Assembly: GCF_038396755.1 (NCBI RefSeq)
Contig: NZ_CP149822.1
Location: 3,286,001 to 3,350,000, forward strand
Direction: 5' to 3'
Length of the DNA: 64,000 nt
Source: Chitinophaga pollutisoli
GTDB taxonomy: Bacteria; Bacteroidota; Bacteroidia; Chitinophagales; Chitinophagaceae
Positions 21,250 to 29,566 of this stretch are shown here, piece after piece. The position numbers were made by a program, and so were the translations under genes. Positions within the stretch are counted from its first letter, which is position 1; each line of letters opens with the position of its first letter. Below the pieces are notes generated by a model. It searched no databases. It had not been told where the DNA came from and was given only the letters and a program-made list of their open reading frames with translations.

Positions 21250-22404
21250 TTATTTGATACCCATTTTTTTTGCAATCGCTGCAGGAATGGCTTTTTTGTT
21301 CACCATGTAGCAAGTCGTCTTGTAGGCGAAATACGGAACGGAGGCGTAGAAATATCCGCCACAGCCGTTAACAGCGCCCCAGGAATTCTTCACGATGAAG
21401 TATTTCTTGCCTTCCTGGTCTTTAGCGATACCGGTAATGTGCATACCGTGATCGTCCTGCGTTTCGAAATTATCGAATGCCAGCTGGCGGTTCTCCTGGG
21501 TGATGGCTTTCTCTTTTGCGGGCTTGGTGAACAGCGTCTGGCGCTCAGCTTCAGAATAGTCGGCCCATTCTTTTTCGGGAACGATGGCCAGACCGTCCTT
21601 GAAATTGAAGCCCCTTTCGCTCACATCTGCCGCCCATGCGAGGGTGTAGCCGTTGAGCACAGCTTTCTCTGCGATCTCGGTGAACTCGTTCAGGGGAACG
21701 TTATACACTTTCTCCCAATTCCAGTTGTCCGGCACTTCCAGCACAAATTGCTCGTAGAACGGATGGTGGGTGAAGGAAGACACGATCACATAGTCGTCGG
21801 CATTGAGGCCCAGTTCTTTGGCGAAAGTCTGCGGCGTGTAGGTTTTACCCTTGTACTGAAATTGCTCCGGCGTAGCGCCGATGTAAGCGTCCAATACGCC
21901 GTTGAAGGCTTTCTGCCAGGCGGGGTTGATGGTTTTGGCGTCGCCAAGCGGTTTGAGCATGCCATCGAGGAGGCTCACCATTTCAGCGTGGTTATAGTTT
22001 TTCTCGCGGTTGCCGTCGTAAGCTTCCTGCGGAACAAGACCGTAATTTTTGAGACAAAGGAGATCGTCGGGGAAACCGCCGCCCTCGCCGAAATTGGCTT
22101 TTCCATGCATGCGTACATAGTTGGCGGCTTTGAGGGGATACATCTTACGTACCACAAACATCTCACTGAGATTCAGGTCTTTACCCTTACCCGTGCGGAG
22201 AAGTTCGGATTCGAAGAAAGAAAGGCCGGAAAAGGACCAGCAAGTGCCGGTTTGACCCTGGTTTTGAACGGCAAAGGCATCCTGGCTTTTGAGGATGGTG
22301 AATTTGTACTCGCTGCCCGCCTTGTTGGTGAGCGGCATCGTTTGCGCCATGACGGAGCTGCCGGCAAGCATGGCCGCCCCTATCATCCAAGTCTTCATGC
22401 TCAT
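21250..22404 (-). CDS. secreted papain-like C1 peptidase (bleomycin hydrolase-type)
   Basis: A 384-residue cysteine peptidase with signal peptide (ends SVMAQ, about residue 21). The active site is complete: oxyanion Gln49/51 and Cys55 in NQGQTGTCWSFS, His322 in HGMHITG, Asn340 in VKNSWG. LNLSEMFVVRKMYPLKA and GGFPDDLL mark the bleomycin hydrolase/aminopeptidase C branch rather than classic cathepsins. Unlike cytoplasmic PepC, this one is exported and so would act on peptides in the periplasm or outside, in line with the S46 peptidase and POT transporter elsewhere in the window. Confidence 0.92.
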   Translation of the reverse strand: MSMKTWMIGAAMLAGSSVMAQTMPLTNKAGSEYKFTILKSQDAFAVQNQGQTGTCWSFSGLSFFESELLRTGKGKDLNLSEMFVVRKMYPLKAANYVRMHGKANFGEGGGFPDDLLCLKNYGLVPQEAYDGNREKNYNHAEMVSLLDGMLKPLGDAKTINPAWQKAFNGVLDAYIGATPEQFQYKGKTYTPQTFAKELGLNADDYVIVSSFTHHPFYEQFVLEVPDNWNWEKVYNVPLNEFTEIAEKAVLNGYTLAWAADVSERGFNFKDGLAIVPEKEWADYSEAERQTLFTKPAKEKAITQENRQLAFDNFETQDDHGMHITGIAKDQEGKKYFIVKNSWGAVNGCGGYFYASVPYFAYKTTCYMVNKKAIPAAIAKKMGIK

Positions 22405-22426
22405 AATTTATTGCAGATTTAGGCGG

Positions 22427-22434
22427 CAAATGTA
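22427..22434 (-). promoter_or_regulatory. -7 box TACATTTG of the C1 peptidase gene
   Basis: Exact TAnnTTTG match on the minus strand, 22 bp upstream of the start codon at 22404. No clear TTG -33 element is seen. Confidence 0.45.
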
Positions 22435-22475
22435 GGAGATCGGACGGAAAAGCCCTCGGCCGTATGGATGAGCGG

Positions 22476-23000
22476 TCAGCGCGCGAGATACGCCTCCCGG
22501 GTGATTTCCCAGCGCCAAAGCTCTCCGGCCTCCCGGCCGTTGATCTCGCCGGCGAACCGGAGCCCGTTCTTCTGCAGTACTTTCACGGCCGCATTATATT
22601 CTTCCTCGGTATGCGCCACCACTTTCGACACATACGGGTGACTGAAAGCAAAACGGATGAGGGTTTCCGCCATTTCCGTGGCGTAGCCCTGTTCCCGGTA
22701 ACCGGCGGATATTTCGTAGCCGATCTCCACCGAGCCGTCGCCATTGGGTTTGCCTTTGAAGCCGGCCGTGCCGATCAGGCGGTTGTCGGCTTTATGAATG
22801 GCGAGGTAAAAGAACCAACCGAGCAAGGAGGGGTCGTTGCGCAACTTGTCGTAGGCCACCAGTACCATTTCCGGGTACTCCGTCCATTGTTCCGGCACGT
22901 CGATTCCCAAAATCTGGGCTAATGCGTCATTTCCCTGCAGCAGCGCTTCAAAATATTGTAGCGTGCAGGGCACCAATTGTAACCTTGAGGTTTGGATCAT
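22476..23000 (-). CDS. GNAT acetyltransferase, RimJ/RimL type
   Basis: The 174-residue sequence has the RimJ/RimL-type GNAT pattern: TSRLQLVPCTLQYFEALL at the N-terminus, LIGTAGFKGKP, VEIGYEISAGYREQGYATE (the acetyl-CoA loop, R-E-Q-G-Y-A-T-E) and the C-terminal VLQKNGLRFAGEI. This subfamily acetylates N-terminal or side-chain amino groups on proteins or small molecules; the substrate here is unknown. It lies 71 bp upstream of the C1 peptidase gene on the same strand. Confidence 0.88.
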   Translation of the reverse strand: MIQTSRLQLVPCTLQYFEALLQGNDALAQILGIDVPEQWTEYPEMVLVAYDKLRNDPSLLGWFFYLAIHKADNRLIGTAGFKGKPNGDGSVEIGYEISAGYREQGYATEMAETLIRFAFSHPYVSKVVAHTEEEYNAAVKVLQKNGLRFAGEINGREAGELWRWEITREAYLAR

Positions 23001-23091
23001 AAGTGAAAACTAGTAAACGATTTGCGGATATGCAAGGGGTGCGGCCTGAATGCAGGAACAGGATACCGATGCTGATGATTGTTCACTGAAT

Positions 23092-23118
23092 CCGGTACGG
23101 AACCTAGTCCCGTACCGG
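23092..23118 (-). terminator. hairpin downstream of polA
   Basis: Perfect 9-bp stem CCGGTACGG/CCGTACCGG with a 9-base loop, 38 bp past the polA stop. There is no T-run on either side, so it may be a weak terminator or an mRNA 3' stabiliser. Confidence 0.5.
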
Positions 23119-23155
23119 CATTATTATAGTTAGGTTTGCTAATTCGTTAGTGTGG

Positions 23156-25987
23156 CTAGTGCGCCTCCAGCCAGTTGGCCCCCGTCCCGATTTCGGCTTC
23201 GATCGGTACCGAAAACTGCCTGTCTGGCGGCATGGCGTTGCGCATCCCCTCGATGATGAGCGGTTTGATGATATCCACTTCGTCTTTATGCGCATCAAAC
23301 ACCAACTCGTCATGCACCTGCAGGATCATCCGGGAGCGGAAATTATGCTCGCGGAAGGTTTTGTGCAGCGAAATCATCGCCAGTTTAATGAGGTCCGCCG
23401 CCGTTCCTTGGATGGGCATGTTGATGGCGTTTCTTTCAGCGAACGCGCGTACCACGGCGTTGGAGGAGTTAATATCCTTCAGCCAGCGCTTACGGCCCAT
23501 CACGGTTTGCACGTAACCGGTTTTCTGCGCGAATTTCACCTGGTCTTCCATATATTGACGGATGGCCGGATATTGCGCGAAGTAGTTGTCGATCAATGCT
23601 TTGGCTTCACTTCTCGGGATGCCCAGGTTCTCGCTGAGGCCGAAGGCGCTTTGCCCGTAAATGATGCCGAAGTTCACGCTCTTTGCGTTGCGGCGCATGT
23701 CGGACGTAACATCCGCCAACTCCACGCCATACACTTTTGCCGCCGTGGCCGTGTGGATATCGAGCCCTTTGCGGAAGGCCTCGCTCATGTTTTCGTCGCC
23801 GCTGATGGCAGCAATGATGCGCAATTCGATTTGTGAGTAGTCTGCCGAAAGCAGGGTGAATTCCTCGTTGCGGGGAACGAACGCTTTCCGCACCTCGCGC
23901 CCTCTTTCCGTGCGGATGGGGATATTCTGGAGGTTGGGATTGTTGGAACTGAGGCGCCCCGTCACCGCCACCGCCTGGTTATAGGAGGTGTGCACGCGGT
24001 TGGTGCGCGGGTTGATCATCGTGGGCAGCGCGTCGACGTAAGTTGATTTCAACTTCGTCAGCTCGCGGAACACGAGTATATTTTCCACGATGGGATGTTT
24101 GCTGGAAAGCTTTGCCAGCACGTCTTCCCCGGTGGCGTATTGCCCGGTGCGGGTTTTCTTGGCTTTGGGATCGAGCTGCAATTTTTCGAAGAGCACTTCG
24201 CCGAGTTGCTTGGGCGAGCCGAGGTTGAACCGTACGCCCGCCTGTTGGAAAACGCTTTCTTCCGCCTTCCGGATTTCAGTTTCCAGTTCGCGGGAAAAAT
24301 CTGCCAAAGCCTGCGTGTCAATCTTCACCCCTTCAAATTCCATATCCGTCAACACCTGCACCAGCGGCGCTTCGATGTCGTAAAACACTTTTTCCACCTC
24401 ACGTTCTTTCAACAAAGGCTCGAATTTGCTTTTCAGCTGCAACGTAATGTCTGCGTCTTCGGCGGCATATTCCTTGATCTTTTCAATCTCGACGTCGCGC
24501 ATCGTGCCCTGGTTTTTCCCTTTCTTCCCGATAAGCGTTTCGATGGAAACCGGCGCGTACTGGAGGTATTGGGCGCTGAGGAGGTCCATCGAGCGACGGC
24601 CTTCCGGCTCGATCAGGTAATGTGCCAGCATGGTGTCGAAAATCTTTCCTTTCACTTCGATGCCGTACCATTTCAGCACGATCATGTCGTACTTGGCGTT
24701 TTGACCGATGAATTGCGCGTCGGTACGGTCAAAAAGCGGGCGGAAGGTTTCGAGAATCTGCAGCACGTCTTCCTTCACCGGCGGCAGGGGAACGTACCAG
24801 CCTTCGGTGGGTTTGATGGAAAAGCTCATCCCTACGATATCCGCGGCGTTGGCGTCGGTACCGGTGGTTTCTGTGTCGAAGCTGACGATGGCCGCCTGCA
24901 TGAGTTCCGCCACCAGGGCGGCGTGCTTTTCAGGCGTATCGGCAAGGATATAATTGTGGGGTGTGTTGTCGATGTTTTTGTCGGCCACGAGCCCCACAGT
25001 TTCAATGGCTTCCGCCTGTTGGGCGAGTGCGCTACCGGCGGAAGGCGCCTCGGTGGGATTGCCGAAGAGGTCCTGCTGAACAGGCTTCCCGGGCTCCGCG
25101 GCGAGGGCGTTGAAAGTATCGCCGAGGATCCTTTTGCCGAGGGTTTTGAATTCCAGCTCGGAGAAAACTTCGGACAATGCTTCTTTATTCACTTCCGTAC
25201 AGCAATAATCTTCTTCATGGAACTGCACCGGCACTTCGGTGATAATAGTGGCCAGTTTTTTGGAAAGGATGGCGGAATCCGCGCCTGCGCGCACTTTCTC
25301 GCCGAGCTTACCGGGGATTTTATCGGCGTTGGCGATCACGTTTTCCAGCGTTCCCCATTCCGACAGCAGTTTGGTGGCGGTTTTCTCGCCTACGCCGGGG
25401 ATGCCGGGAATGTTGTCTACCGCATCGCCCATCAGCCCTAAAATATCCACCACCTGGGCCACGTCGTTGATGCCCCAGCGCTCACAAACCTCTTTGGGTC
25501 CCATGATTTCTTCCTTATTGCCCAGCGCCGGCGGTTTCCAGATGTAAATGTTGTCTTTCACCAGCTGGCCGTAATCCTTGTCGGGCGTCACCATGTACAC
25601 GGTGTACCCTTCTTTGGCGGCCTGCCACGCAACGGTGCCGATGATATCGTCGGCTTCGTACCCGTCGATTTCGAGGACGGGGATGTTAAAGCCTTCGATG
25701 ATGCGCTTGATATCGGGGAGCGCCGCGAGGAGGTCTTCGGGCGCGTCTTCCCGGTTGGCTTTGTAGTCGGCGAAATCGGTATGCCGCTCGGTGGGGGCAT
25801 GCGTATCGAAAGCCACGGCGATGTGCGTGGGTTTTTCTTTGTTAAGCAGGTCGAGCAGGGTGGATGTGAAACCGAACTGTGCGTTGGTGTTCTTTCCCTT
25901 GCTGGTGAGCCTTGGGTTTCGGATCAAAGCGTAATAGGCGCGGTAAATCAGCGCCATGGCATCCAATAAGAAGAGTTTTTTGCTCAT
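23156..25987 (-). CDS. polA: DNA polymerase I
   Basis: Full-length (943 residues) PolA for replication primer removal and repair. It has three domains in order: 5'-3' exonuclease (1-~290; LLDAMALIYRAYYA, GDAVDNIPGIPGVGEKTA), a 3'-5' proofreading exonuclease (~350-530) with intact FDTETTGTD and YAAEDADITL motifs, and the family A polymerase with motif A DYSQIELRI, motif B RRNAKSVNFGIIYG and motif C QVHDELVF. It lies 43 bp from the divergent ArsC/Spx-like gene. A -7 consensus TACTTTTG ends only 4 bp before its start codon, so the transcript may be nearly leaderless. Confidence 0.98.
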   Translation of the reverse strand: MSKKLFLLDAMALIYRAYYALIRNPRLTSKGKNTNAQFGFTSTLLDLLNKEKPTHIAVAFDTHAPTERHTDFADYKANREDAPEDLLAALPDIKRIIEGFNIPVLEIDGYEADDIIGTVAWQAAKEGYTVYMVTPDKDYGQLVKDNIYIWKPPALGNKEEIMGPKEVCERWGINDVAQVVDILGLMGDAVDNIPGIPGVGEKTATKLLSEWGTLENVIANADKIPGKLGEKVRAGADSAILSKKLATIITEVPVQFHEEDYCCTEVNKEALSEVFSELEFKTLGKRILGDTFNALAAEPGKPVQQDLFGNPTEAPSAGSALAQQAEAIETVGLVADKNIDNTPHNYILADTPEKHAALVAELMQAAIVSFDTETTGTDANAADIVGMSFSIKPTEGWYVPLPPVKEDVLQILETFRPLFDRTDAQFIGQNAKYDMIVLKWYGIEVKGKIFDTMLAHYLIEPEGRRSMDLLSAQYLQYAPVSIETLIGKKGKNQGTMRDVEIEKIKEYAAEDADITLQLKSKFEPLLKEREVEKVFYDIEAPLVQVLTDMEFEGVKIDTQALADFSRELETEIRKAEESVFQQAGVRFNLGSPKQLGEVLFEKLQLDPKAKKTRTGQYATGEDVLAKLSSKHPIVENILVFRELTKLKSTYVDALPTMINPRTNRVHTSYNQAVAVTGRLSSNNPNLQNIPIRTERGREVRKAFVPRNEEFTLLSADYSQIELRIIAAISGDENMSEAFRKGLDIHTATAAKVYGVELADVTSDMRRNAKSVNFGIIYGQSAFGLSENLGIPRSEAKALIDNYFAQYPAIRQYMEDQVKFAQKTGYVQTVMGRKRWLKDINSSNAVVRAFAERNAINMPIQGTAADLIKLAMISLHKTFREHNFRSRMILQVHDELVFDAHKDEVDIIKPLIIEGMRNAMPPDRQFSVPIEAEIGTGANWLEAH

Positions 25988-25991
25988 GCGT

Positions 25992-25999
25992 CAAAAGTA
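25992..25999 (-). promoter_or_regulatory. -7 box TACTTTTG immediately before polA
   Basis: Exact TAnnTTTG on the minus strand ending 4 bp before the polA ATG. A TTA sits at the -33 position with a 19-base spacer. If used, the mRNA would begin at or next to the start codon. Confidence 0.4.
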
Positions 26000-26030
26000 A
26001 TCAATTACCCATAATTCATAATTTTACGGG

Positions 26031-26381
26031 ATGAAGAAGATTTATCATCTCTCGACTTGCAGCACCTGCGCCAGAATCCTCGCGGAAACAGATGCTGTGG
26101 CGAAAGGAGCGGAATTACAGGATATCAAGAAGGAAAAAATTACGCCGGAGCAGCTGGACGCGATGCATGCGCTGGCCGGAAGTTATGAAGCGCTGTTCAG
26201 CCGACGGTCGATGCAATACAAAGCGCGGGGCCTGGCAGGGAAGGAGTTGACGGAGCAGGAATACCACGATTTGATCCTGGACGAATATACGTTTCTGAAG
26301 CGCCCGGTGGCGATCATCGGCGATAGAATATTCATCGGCAATGACGCGAAAACGGTGGCTGCGCTGAAGGGCGCCCTCTGA
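26031..26381 (+). CDS. ArsC/Spx-family thioredoxin-fold protein
   Basis: A 116-residue thioredoxin-fold protein of the ArsC/Spx family. Cys10 and Cys13 form a CSTC redox motif (STCSTC), followed by QDIKKEKITPEQLDAM (the I-K-x-x-x-x-T-x-x-E-L family segment) and the C-terminal FLKRPVAIIGDRIFIGND with the conserved R-P. It could be a glutaredoxin-dependent arsenate reductase or a redox regulator. No ars genes are nearby, so arsenate resistance is not supported by context. It is divergent from polA. Confidence 0.85.
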   Translation: MKKIYHLSTCSTCARILAETDAVAKGAELQDIKKEKITPEQLDAMHALAGSYEALFSRRSMQYKARGLAGKELTEQEYHDLILDEYTFLKRPVAIIGDRIFIGNDAKTVAALKGAL

Positions 26382-26413
26382 TTTCGTTAATCCATTGCAA
26401 ATTAGGGATTTCA

Positions 26414-27514
26414 TTAAAGTGATTCCGCGAACTTCCGGACCACGATTTTGTAGGCGTTCATGTCTTCGGGCCGGCCGAAAGAGCGGAACGGGAAGCTTTG
26501 TGCCTGGTCGAGCGCTTTTTGCAGTTTGAATTTGTGTTGCGGTACGGAGATAAAATATCCTTCCTGCATGAGGTGTTTGCCCAGGTATTCCTGTTCGGAT
26601 TGGCCGGGGGTGGGAATGAGGATGGCTTTTTTGCCCAGTTTGGCGAGGTCCATCAGCGTGGTGTACCCGGAGCGGGAGATGACGATGTCGCTGGCCTGCA
26701 TGGCTGCGTTGAGGTCGGCTGCGTTGAGGTGGCTGACTTGCGTGATCCCTGGTGCGGGGGCAGCTTCGCTGGCCTGGTCGGGTTTTCCGCTGACGATGAG
26801 GGCTTTGATGCCGGGTATTTCGGCGAGTTGGGCTTTGAGGATGTTTTCCAGCCGGGTGCGTTGCGGTTCGGGGCCGGAGATGAGGGCGAGCACATCGTAT
26901 TTGCGGGAAACGCCCGGCAGTGGCTCAAAACGGGAGAGGCATCCCAGGTAAGTGGTGTTATTGGGTAATGCTGCGGGATGGGCGAGTACGCCGCTGAGGT
27001 TGTATTCGCCGGGGAAGTCGGGCACCCAGCAGGCGGAGTATTTATTGATGTATTTGTAATTGATGCGCTGGAGGATACGTTCGGTGACGCCGCCGAAGGG
27101 GGTCTTGATAAGTAATTGATGGGAGATGAAGATGCAGGGGATATCGGGATGGTAGAGGCCGAAGCGGTTATCGGAAATAACGGCGTTGATGCCATGTTCT
27201 TGCACTGTTTTGCGCAGCCAGGCTTGTTCGTGGCGGACGGCTTTCCAGATTTTGGGGATTTGTTTCAGGATTTTGAGGCCGAAAAAGAGGCCTTTTTTGC
27301 TGTAGGTGATGTTATATCCCGGCAGCGGGAGGATGGTGATGGCCGGAAACTCGCGGGAGAGGAGGGCGGCGTGTTTTCCTTCGGCTGCAATAAGTACCAC
27401 GCAACCAGCGTTTAAGAGTTCGCGGATCAGCGGAATGTCGCGCGTGGCGTGGCCGAGGCCCCAATCGAGGGGTACTACCAGCACTTTTTTTTGCACAGCG
27501 GGTTTTGTGGACAA
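26414..27514 (-). CDS. MurG-like glycosyltransferase (GT28/GT-B type)
   Basis: A 366-residue GT-B enzyme with N-terminal VLVVPLDWGLGHATRDIPLI (the G-x-G-H-x-x-R loop of the MurG/UGT type) and a C-terminal donor-binding region DIVISRSGYTTLMDLAKLGKKAILIPTP, where S-G-Y-x-T and P-T-P-G-Q-x-E-Q bind the nucleotide sugar. It is a Bacteroidota family of unknown acceptor, probably for cell-envelope glycans. The start at 27514 is TTG; a GTG six codons later (27496) would give an N-terminus closer to relatives. It does not replace MurG, as the MurG membrane-contact residues are not evident. Confidence 0.8.
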   Translation of the reverse strand: MSTKPAVQKKVLVVPLDWGLGHATRDIPLIRELLNAGCVVLIAAEGKHAALLSREFPAITILPLPGYNITYSKKGLFFGLKILKQIPKIWKAVRHEQAWLRKTVQEHGINAVISDNRFGLYHPDIPCIFISHQLLIKTPFGGVTERILQRINYKYINKYSACWVPDFPGEYNLSGVLAHPAALPNNTTYLGCLSRFEPLPGVSRKYDVLALISGPEPQRTRLENILKAQLAEIPGIKALIVSGKPDQASEAAPAPGITQVSHLNAADLNAAMQASDIVISRSGYTTLMDLAKLGKKAILIPTPGQSEQEYLGKHLMQEGYFISVPQHKFKLQKALDQAQSFPFRSFGRPEDMNAYKIVVRKFAESL

Positions 27515-27628
27515 ATATTTCAGAATTTGTTGCGAAAATAGTTTAATTTAGAAATGATCATTGTTAAGAAAAGGTAAACTCCCGCGCGACAGACTAGCAT
27601 TTTGAAGAAGCATAATTATTATTGGACC

Positions 27629-27754
27629 ATGAAAAAGATATGCTGGATTTTCGTTTTCTTGATAATGGGAAGTTTAACGTGGCAAGGTTGCAGTGTGCTG
27701 AAGAAAAACGATTGTGGCTGCCCTCCGATGCAAAAAGGAAAGATGCGGCACTGA
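27629..27754 (+). CDS. small lipoprotein, 41 aa
   Basis: This short gene starts with ATG at 27629 and encodes a lipoprotein signal (MKKICWIFVFLIMG, then lipobox WQGC at Cys21) followed by a 20-residue tail with a CGCPPM motif. Small lipoproteins with a C-G-C-P or G-C-P tail are common in Bacteroidota and of unknown role. An overlapping frame (27622-27852, 76 aa) is longer but lacks a signal and looks less protein-like at its N-terminus. The real gene could be a frameshifted longer form, since that other frame stays open after this one ends. Confidence 0.6.
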   Translation: MKKICWIFVFLIMGSLTWQGCSVLKKNDCGCPPMQKGKMRH

Positions 27755-27857
27755 TACGAAAATCTCCGCCTATACCTGAAAGCACTTCGCAAGATGTGCG
27801 CACGTTATTGAAAACATTTGATGTCAACAACAGCGAAAACAATCAAACGTAATTAGC

Positions 27858-28106
27858 ATGAAGCCTGTAGAGAGGGATTTACTCATTTTGTTGCACGAAG
27901 ACCGCTATAATGAGCAAGAGATCCAGCAGGAAGTGAAGCAGATCAGCGATATGCTATCTCTGGTTGAGACCATGGACTTCCTGGCAGCCGCCACAGAAGT
28001 GGCTGACTGCAACAAGCACCGCGTTACCAGCAAACGCCGTGTGCTCGAGCGCGCGTTCTTCCGCAAAGAGCCTAAGGCCTTTGAGTTCATTATCCACAAA
28101 AATTAA
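27858..28106 (+). CDS. hypothetical protein, 82 aa
   Basis: I do not recognise this family. It is an 82-residue, mostly helical, charged protein (LHEDRYNEQEIQQEVKQISD) with a basic C-terminal third (KHRVTSKRRVLERAFFRKE). There is no signal peptide or membrane segment. It is preceded by the small lipoprotein gene (103 bp) on the same strand, in an AT-richer patch. Helical charged proteins of this size are often regulators or partner proteins, but nothing specific can be concluded. Confidence 0.6.
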   Translation: MKPVERDLLILLHEDRYNEQEIQQEVKQISDMLSLVETMDFLAAATEVADCNKHRVTSKRRVLERAFFRKEPKAFEFIIHKN

Positions 28107-28361
28107 AGGGCACCGTCCGCCCACCATTCCGGCCAGGCAAGCCTAACCGGCCAACCACCCGACCGCTCCATTCGTTGTTCCGTTGTAAGCGAAACGCACA
28201 CAGACGCAATTTTTTAATCCGCCTTCGCGCATTGTCTCTGGTAACTATTTCCACCTCGCAATTTTCTATCTTAGGGACCGCCCAACCCGGCGGCCCAATG
28301 CCCTGCTCATGCCGTTCATGAACTGAACAGCGCCCCCGCATGAATTATAAAATTTCTGTTG

Positions 28362-28369
28362 TAGGTTTG
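28362..28369 (+). promoter_or_regulatory. -7 box TAGGTTTG before the arginase-fold gene
   Basis: Exact TAnnTTTG match 22 bp before the start codon at 28392. The remaining 28107-28361 stretch shows no gene or clear hairpin. Confidence 0.5.
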
Positions 28370-28391
28370 CGCACAAATAATATCCGTTGTG

Positions 28392-29531
28392 ATGATAGAC
28401 TTTTCGCACCTGCATGATTACCTGTCGCCCGTTTCCAAAGCGGAACTGAACGAAGATGAAGAATACGACGACCTCCAGGTCGGAAACATCATCGACACCT
28501 ACGAACAAGGCCACATTCCCAACCTCGACGACGCCGATGTCATCTTCCTCGGCGCCGGCGACGAAAGAGGGAACGGCAGAAGCAATCCCGCAATATCCAC
28601 ACCCGACGTCATCCGCAAAGAATTTTACCGCCTCTTCCTCTGGCACCGCGATCTCCGCATCGCCGACGCCGGTAACCTGCTCCCCGGCCGCTCCCAGGCC
28701 GACGCATACGCCGCCCTCAAAACAGTGCTCACCGAACTGATCGACGCTGGCAAAACCATCGTCATCCTCGGCGGTAGCCACGATCTCACCTACGCCCAAT
28801 ACCAGGCATACGCCTGCAAAAAATACATCATCGAAGTCAGCGTGGCCGATGCCCTCATCGACCTTAACGAAGGTTCGCCCAAAAAATCGCAACGCTTCCT
28901 GCTCGATATGTTCATGGAACAGCCCAACTACATCCGCCACTACAACCACATCGGTTTCCAAAGCTATTTCGTACAACCCCGCATGCTCGAAACGCTCGAC
29001 AAACTGCGGTTCGACTGCTACCGCCTCGGCAAAGTGCGCGAGAATATCGAAGAAATCGAGCCCGTGCTCCGCAACACCGATCTCTTCTCCGTCGACATCT
29101 GCATGATCAAACATACGGACGCACCATCGCACTCCCTTTCCCCCAACGGTTTCACCGGGGAGGAAGCCTGCGCCCTTTCGCGGTACGCCGGCATGAGCAA
29201 CAACCTCTCCACTTACGGCATCTATGGTTACGATCCCTCCAAAGACCGCGACAACCTGACTGCCAAACAGATTTCGCAAATGCTCTGGTATTTCCTCGAC
29301 GGGCGTTCCGTCCGCCACAAAGAAGCCCAGCTCAACGAGCGCGAATCGTTTCTGGAATTCCATATCGCCGGCGCGGATATCAGTACCGTTTTCCTGAAAA
29401 GCAAGAAAACCGGCCGCTGGTGGATGCAGCTCCCCGACAAGAATTTCGTTCCCTGCGCCTATTCGGATTACCTGATGGCCAGCAACAACGAGCTCCCGGA
29501 GCGGTGGCTCCGTAGCCAGGAACGCCTGTAA
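28392..29531 (+). CDS. arginase/formimidoylglutamase-fold protein with altered metal site
   Basis: The 379-residue protein has the arginase (ureohydrolase) fold. GGSHD (His130) provides the first Mn ligand, but the next ligand motif, normally D-A-H-x-D, reads DALID here (Asp153, Asp157; the His is Leu), and the last motif, normally D-x-D-x-x-D, reads SVDICMIKHTD. Several manganese ligands therefore look missing or replaced, so ordinary arginase or formimidoylglutamase activity is doubtful. There are no histidine-degradation genes nearby. An N-terminal ~50-residue acidic extension precedes the fold. The ATG at 28392 is preferred over the GTG just before it. Confidence 0.75.
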   Translation: MIDFSHLHDYLSPVSKAELNEDEEYDDLQVGNIIDTYEQGHIPNLDDADVIFLGAGDERGNGRSNPAISTPDVIRKEFYRLFLWHRDLRIADAGNLLPGRSQADAYAALKTVLTELIDAGKTIVILGGSHDLTYAQYQAYACKKYIIEVSVADALIDLNEGSPKKSQRFLLDMFMEQPNYIRHYNHIGFQSYFVQPRMLETLDKLRFDCYRLGKVRENIEEIEPVLRNTDLFSVDICMIKHTDAPSHSLSPNGFTGEEACALSRYAGMSNNLSTYGIYGYDPSKDRDNLTAKQISQMLWYFLDGRSVRHKEAQLNERESFLEFHIAGADISTVFLKSKKTGRWWMQLPDKNFVPCAYSDYLMASNNELPERWLRSQERL

Positions 29532-29566
29532 TTCCGTAATTTTAAGGGAACGCTCAACCCAATCAC

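Noticed and set aside
24095..25441. 448-codon open frame on the + strand
   Set aside because: Antisense to polA, same explanation.
26031..26381. Arsenate resistance operon
   Set aside because: Only the ArsC/Spx-like gene is present; there is no arsenite pump or ArsR-type regulator beside it.
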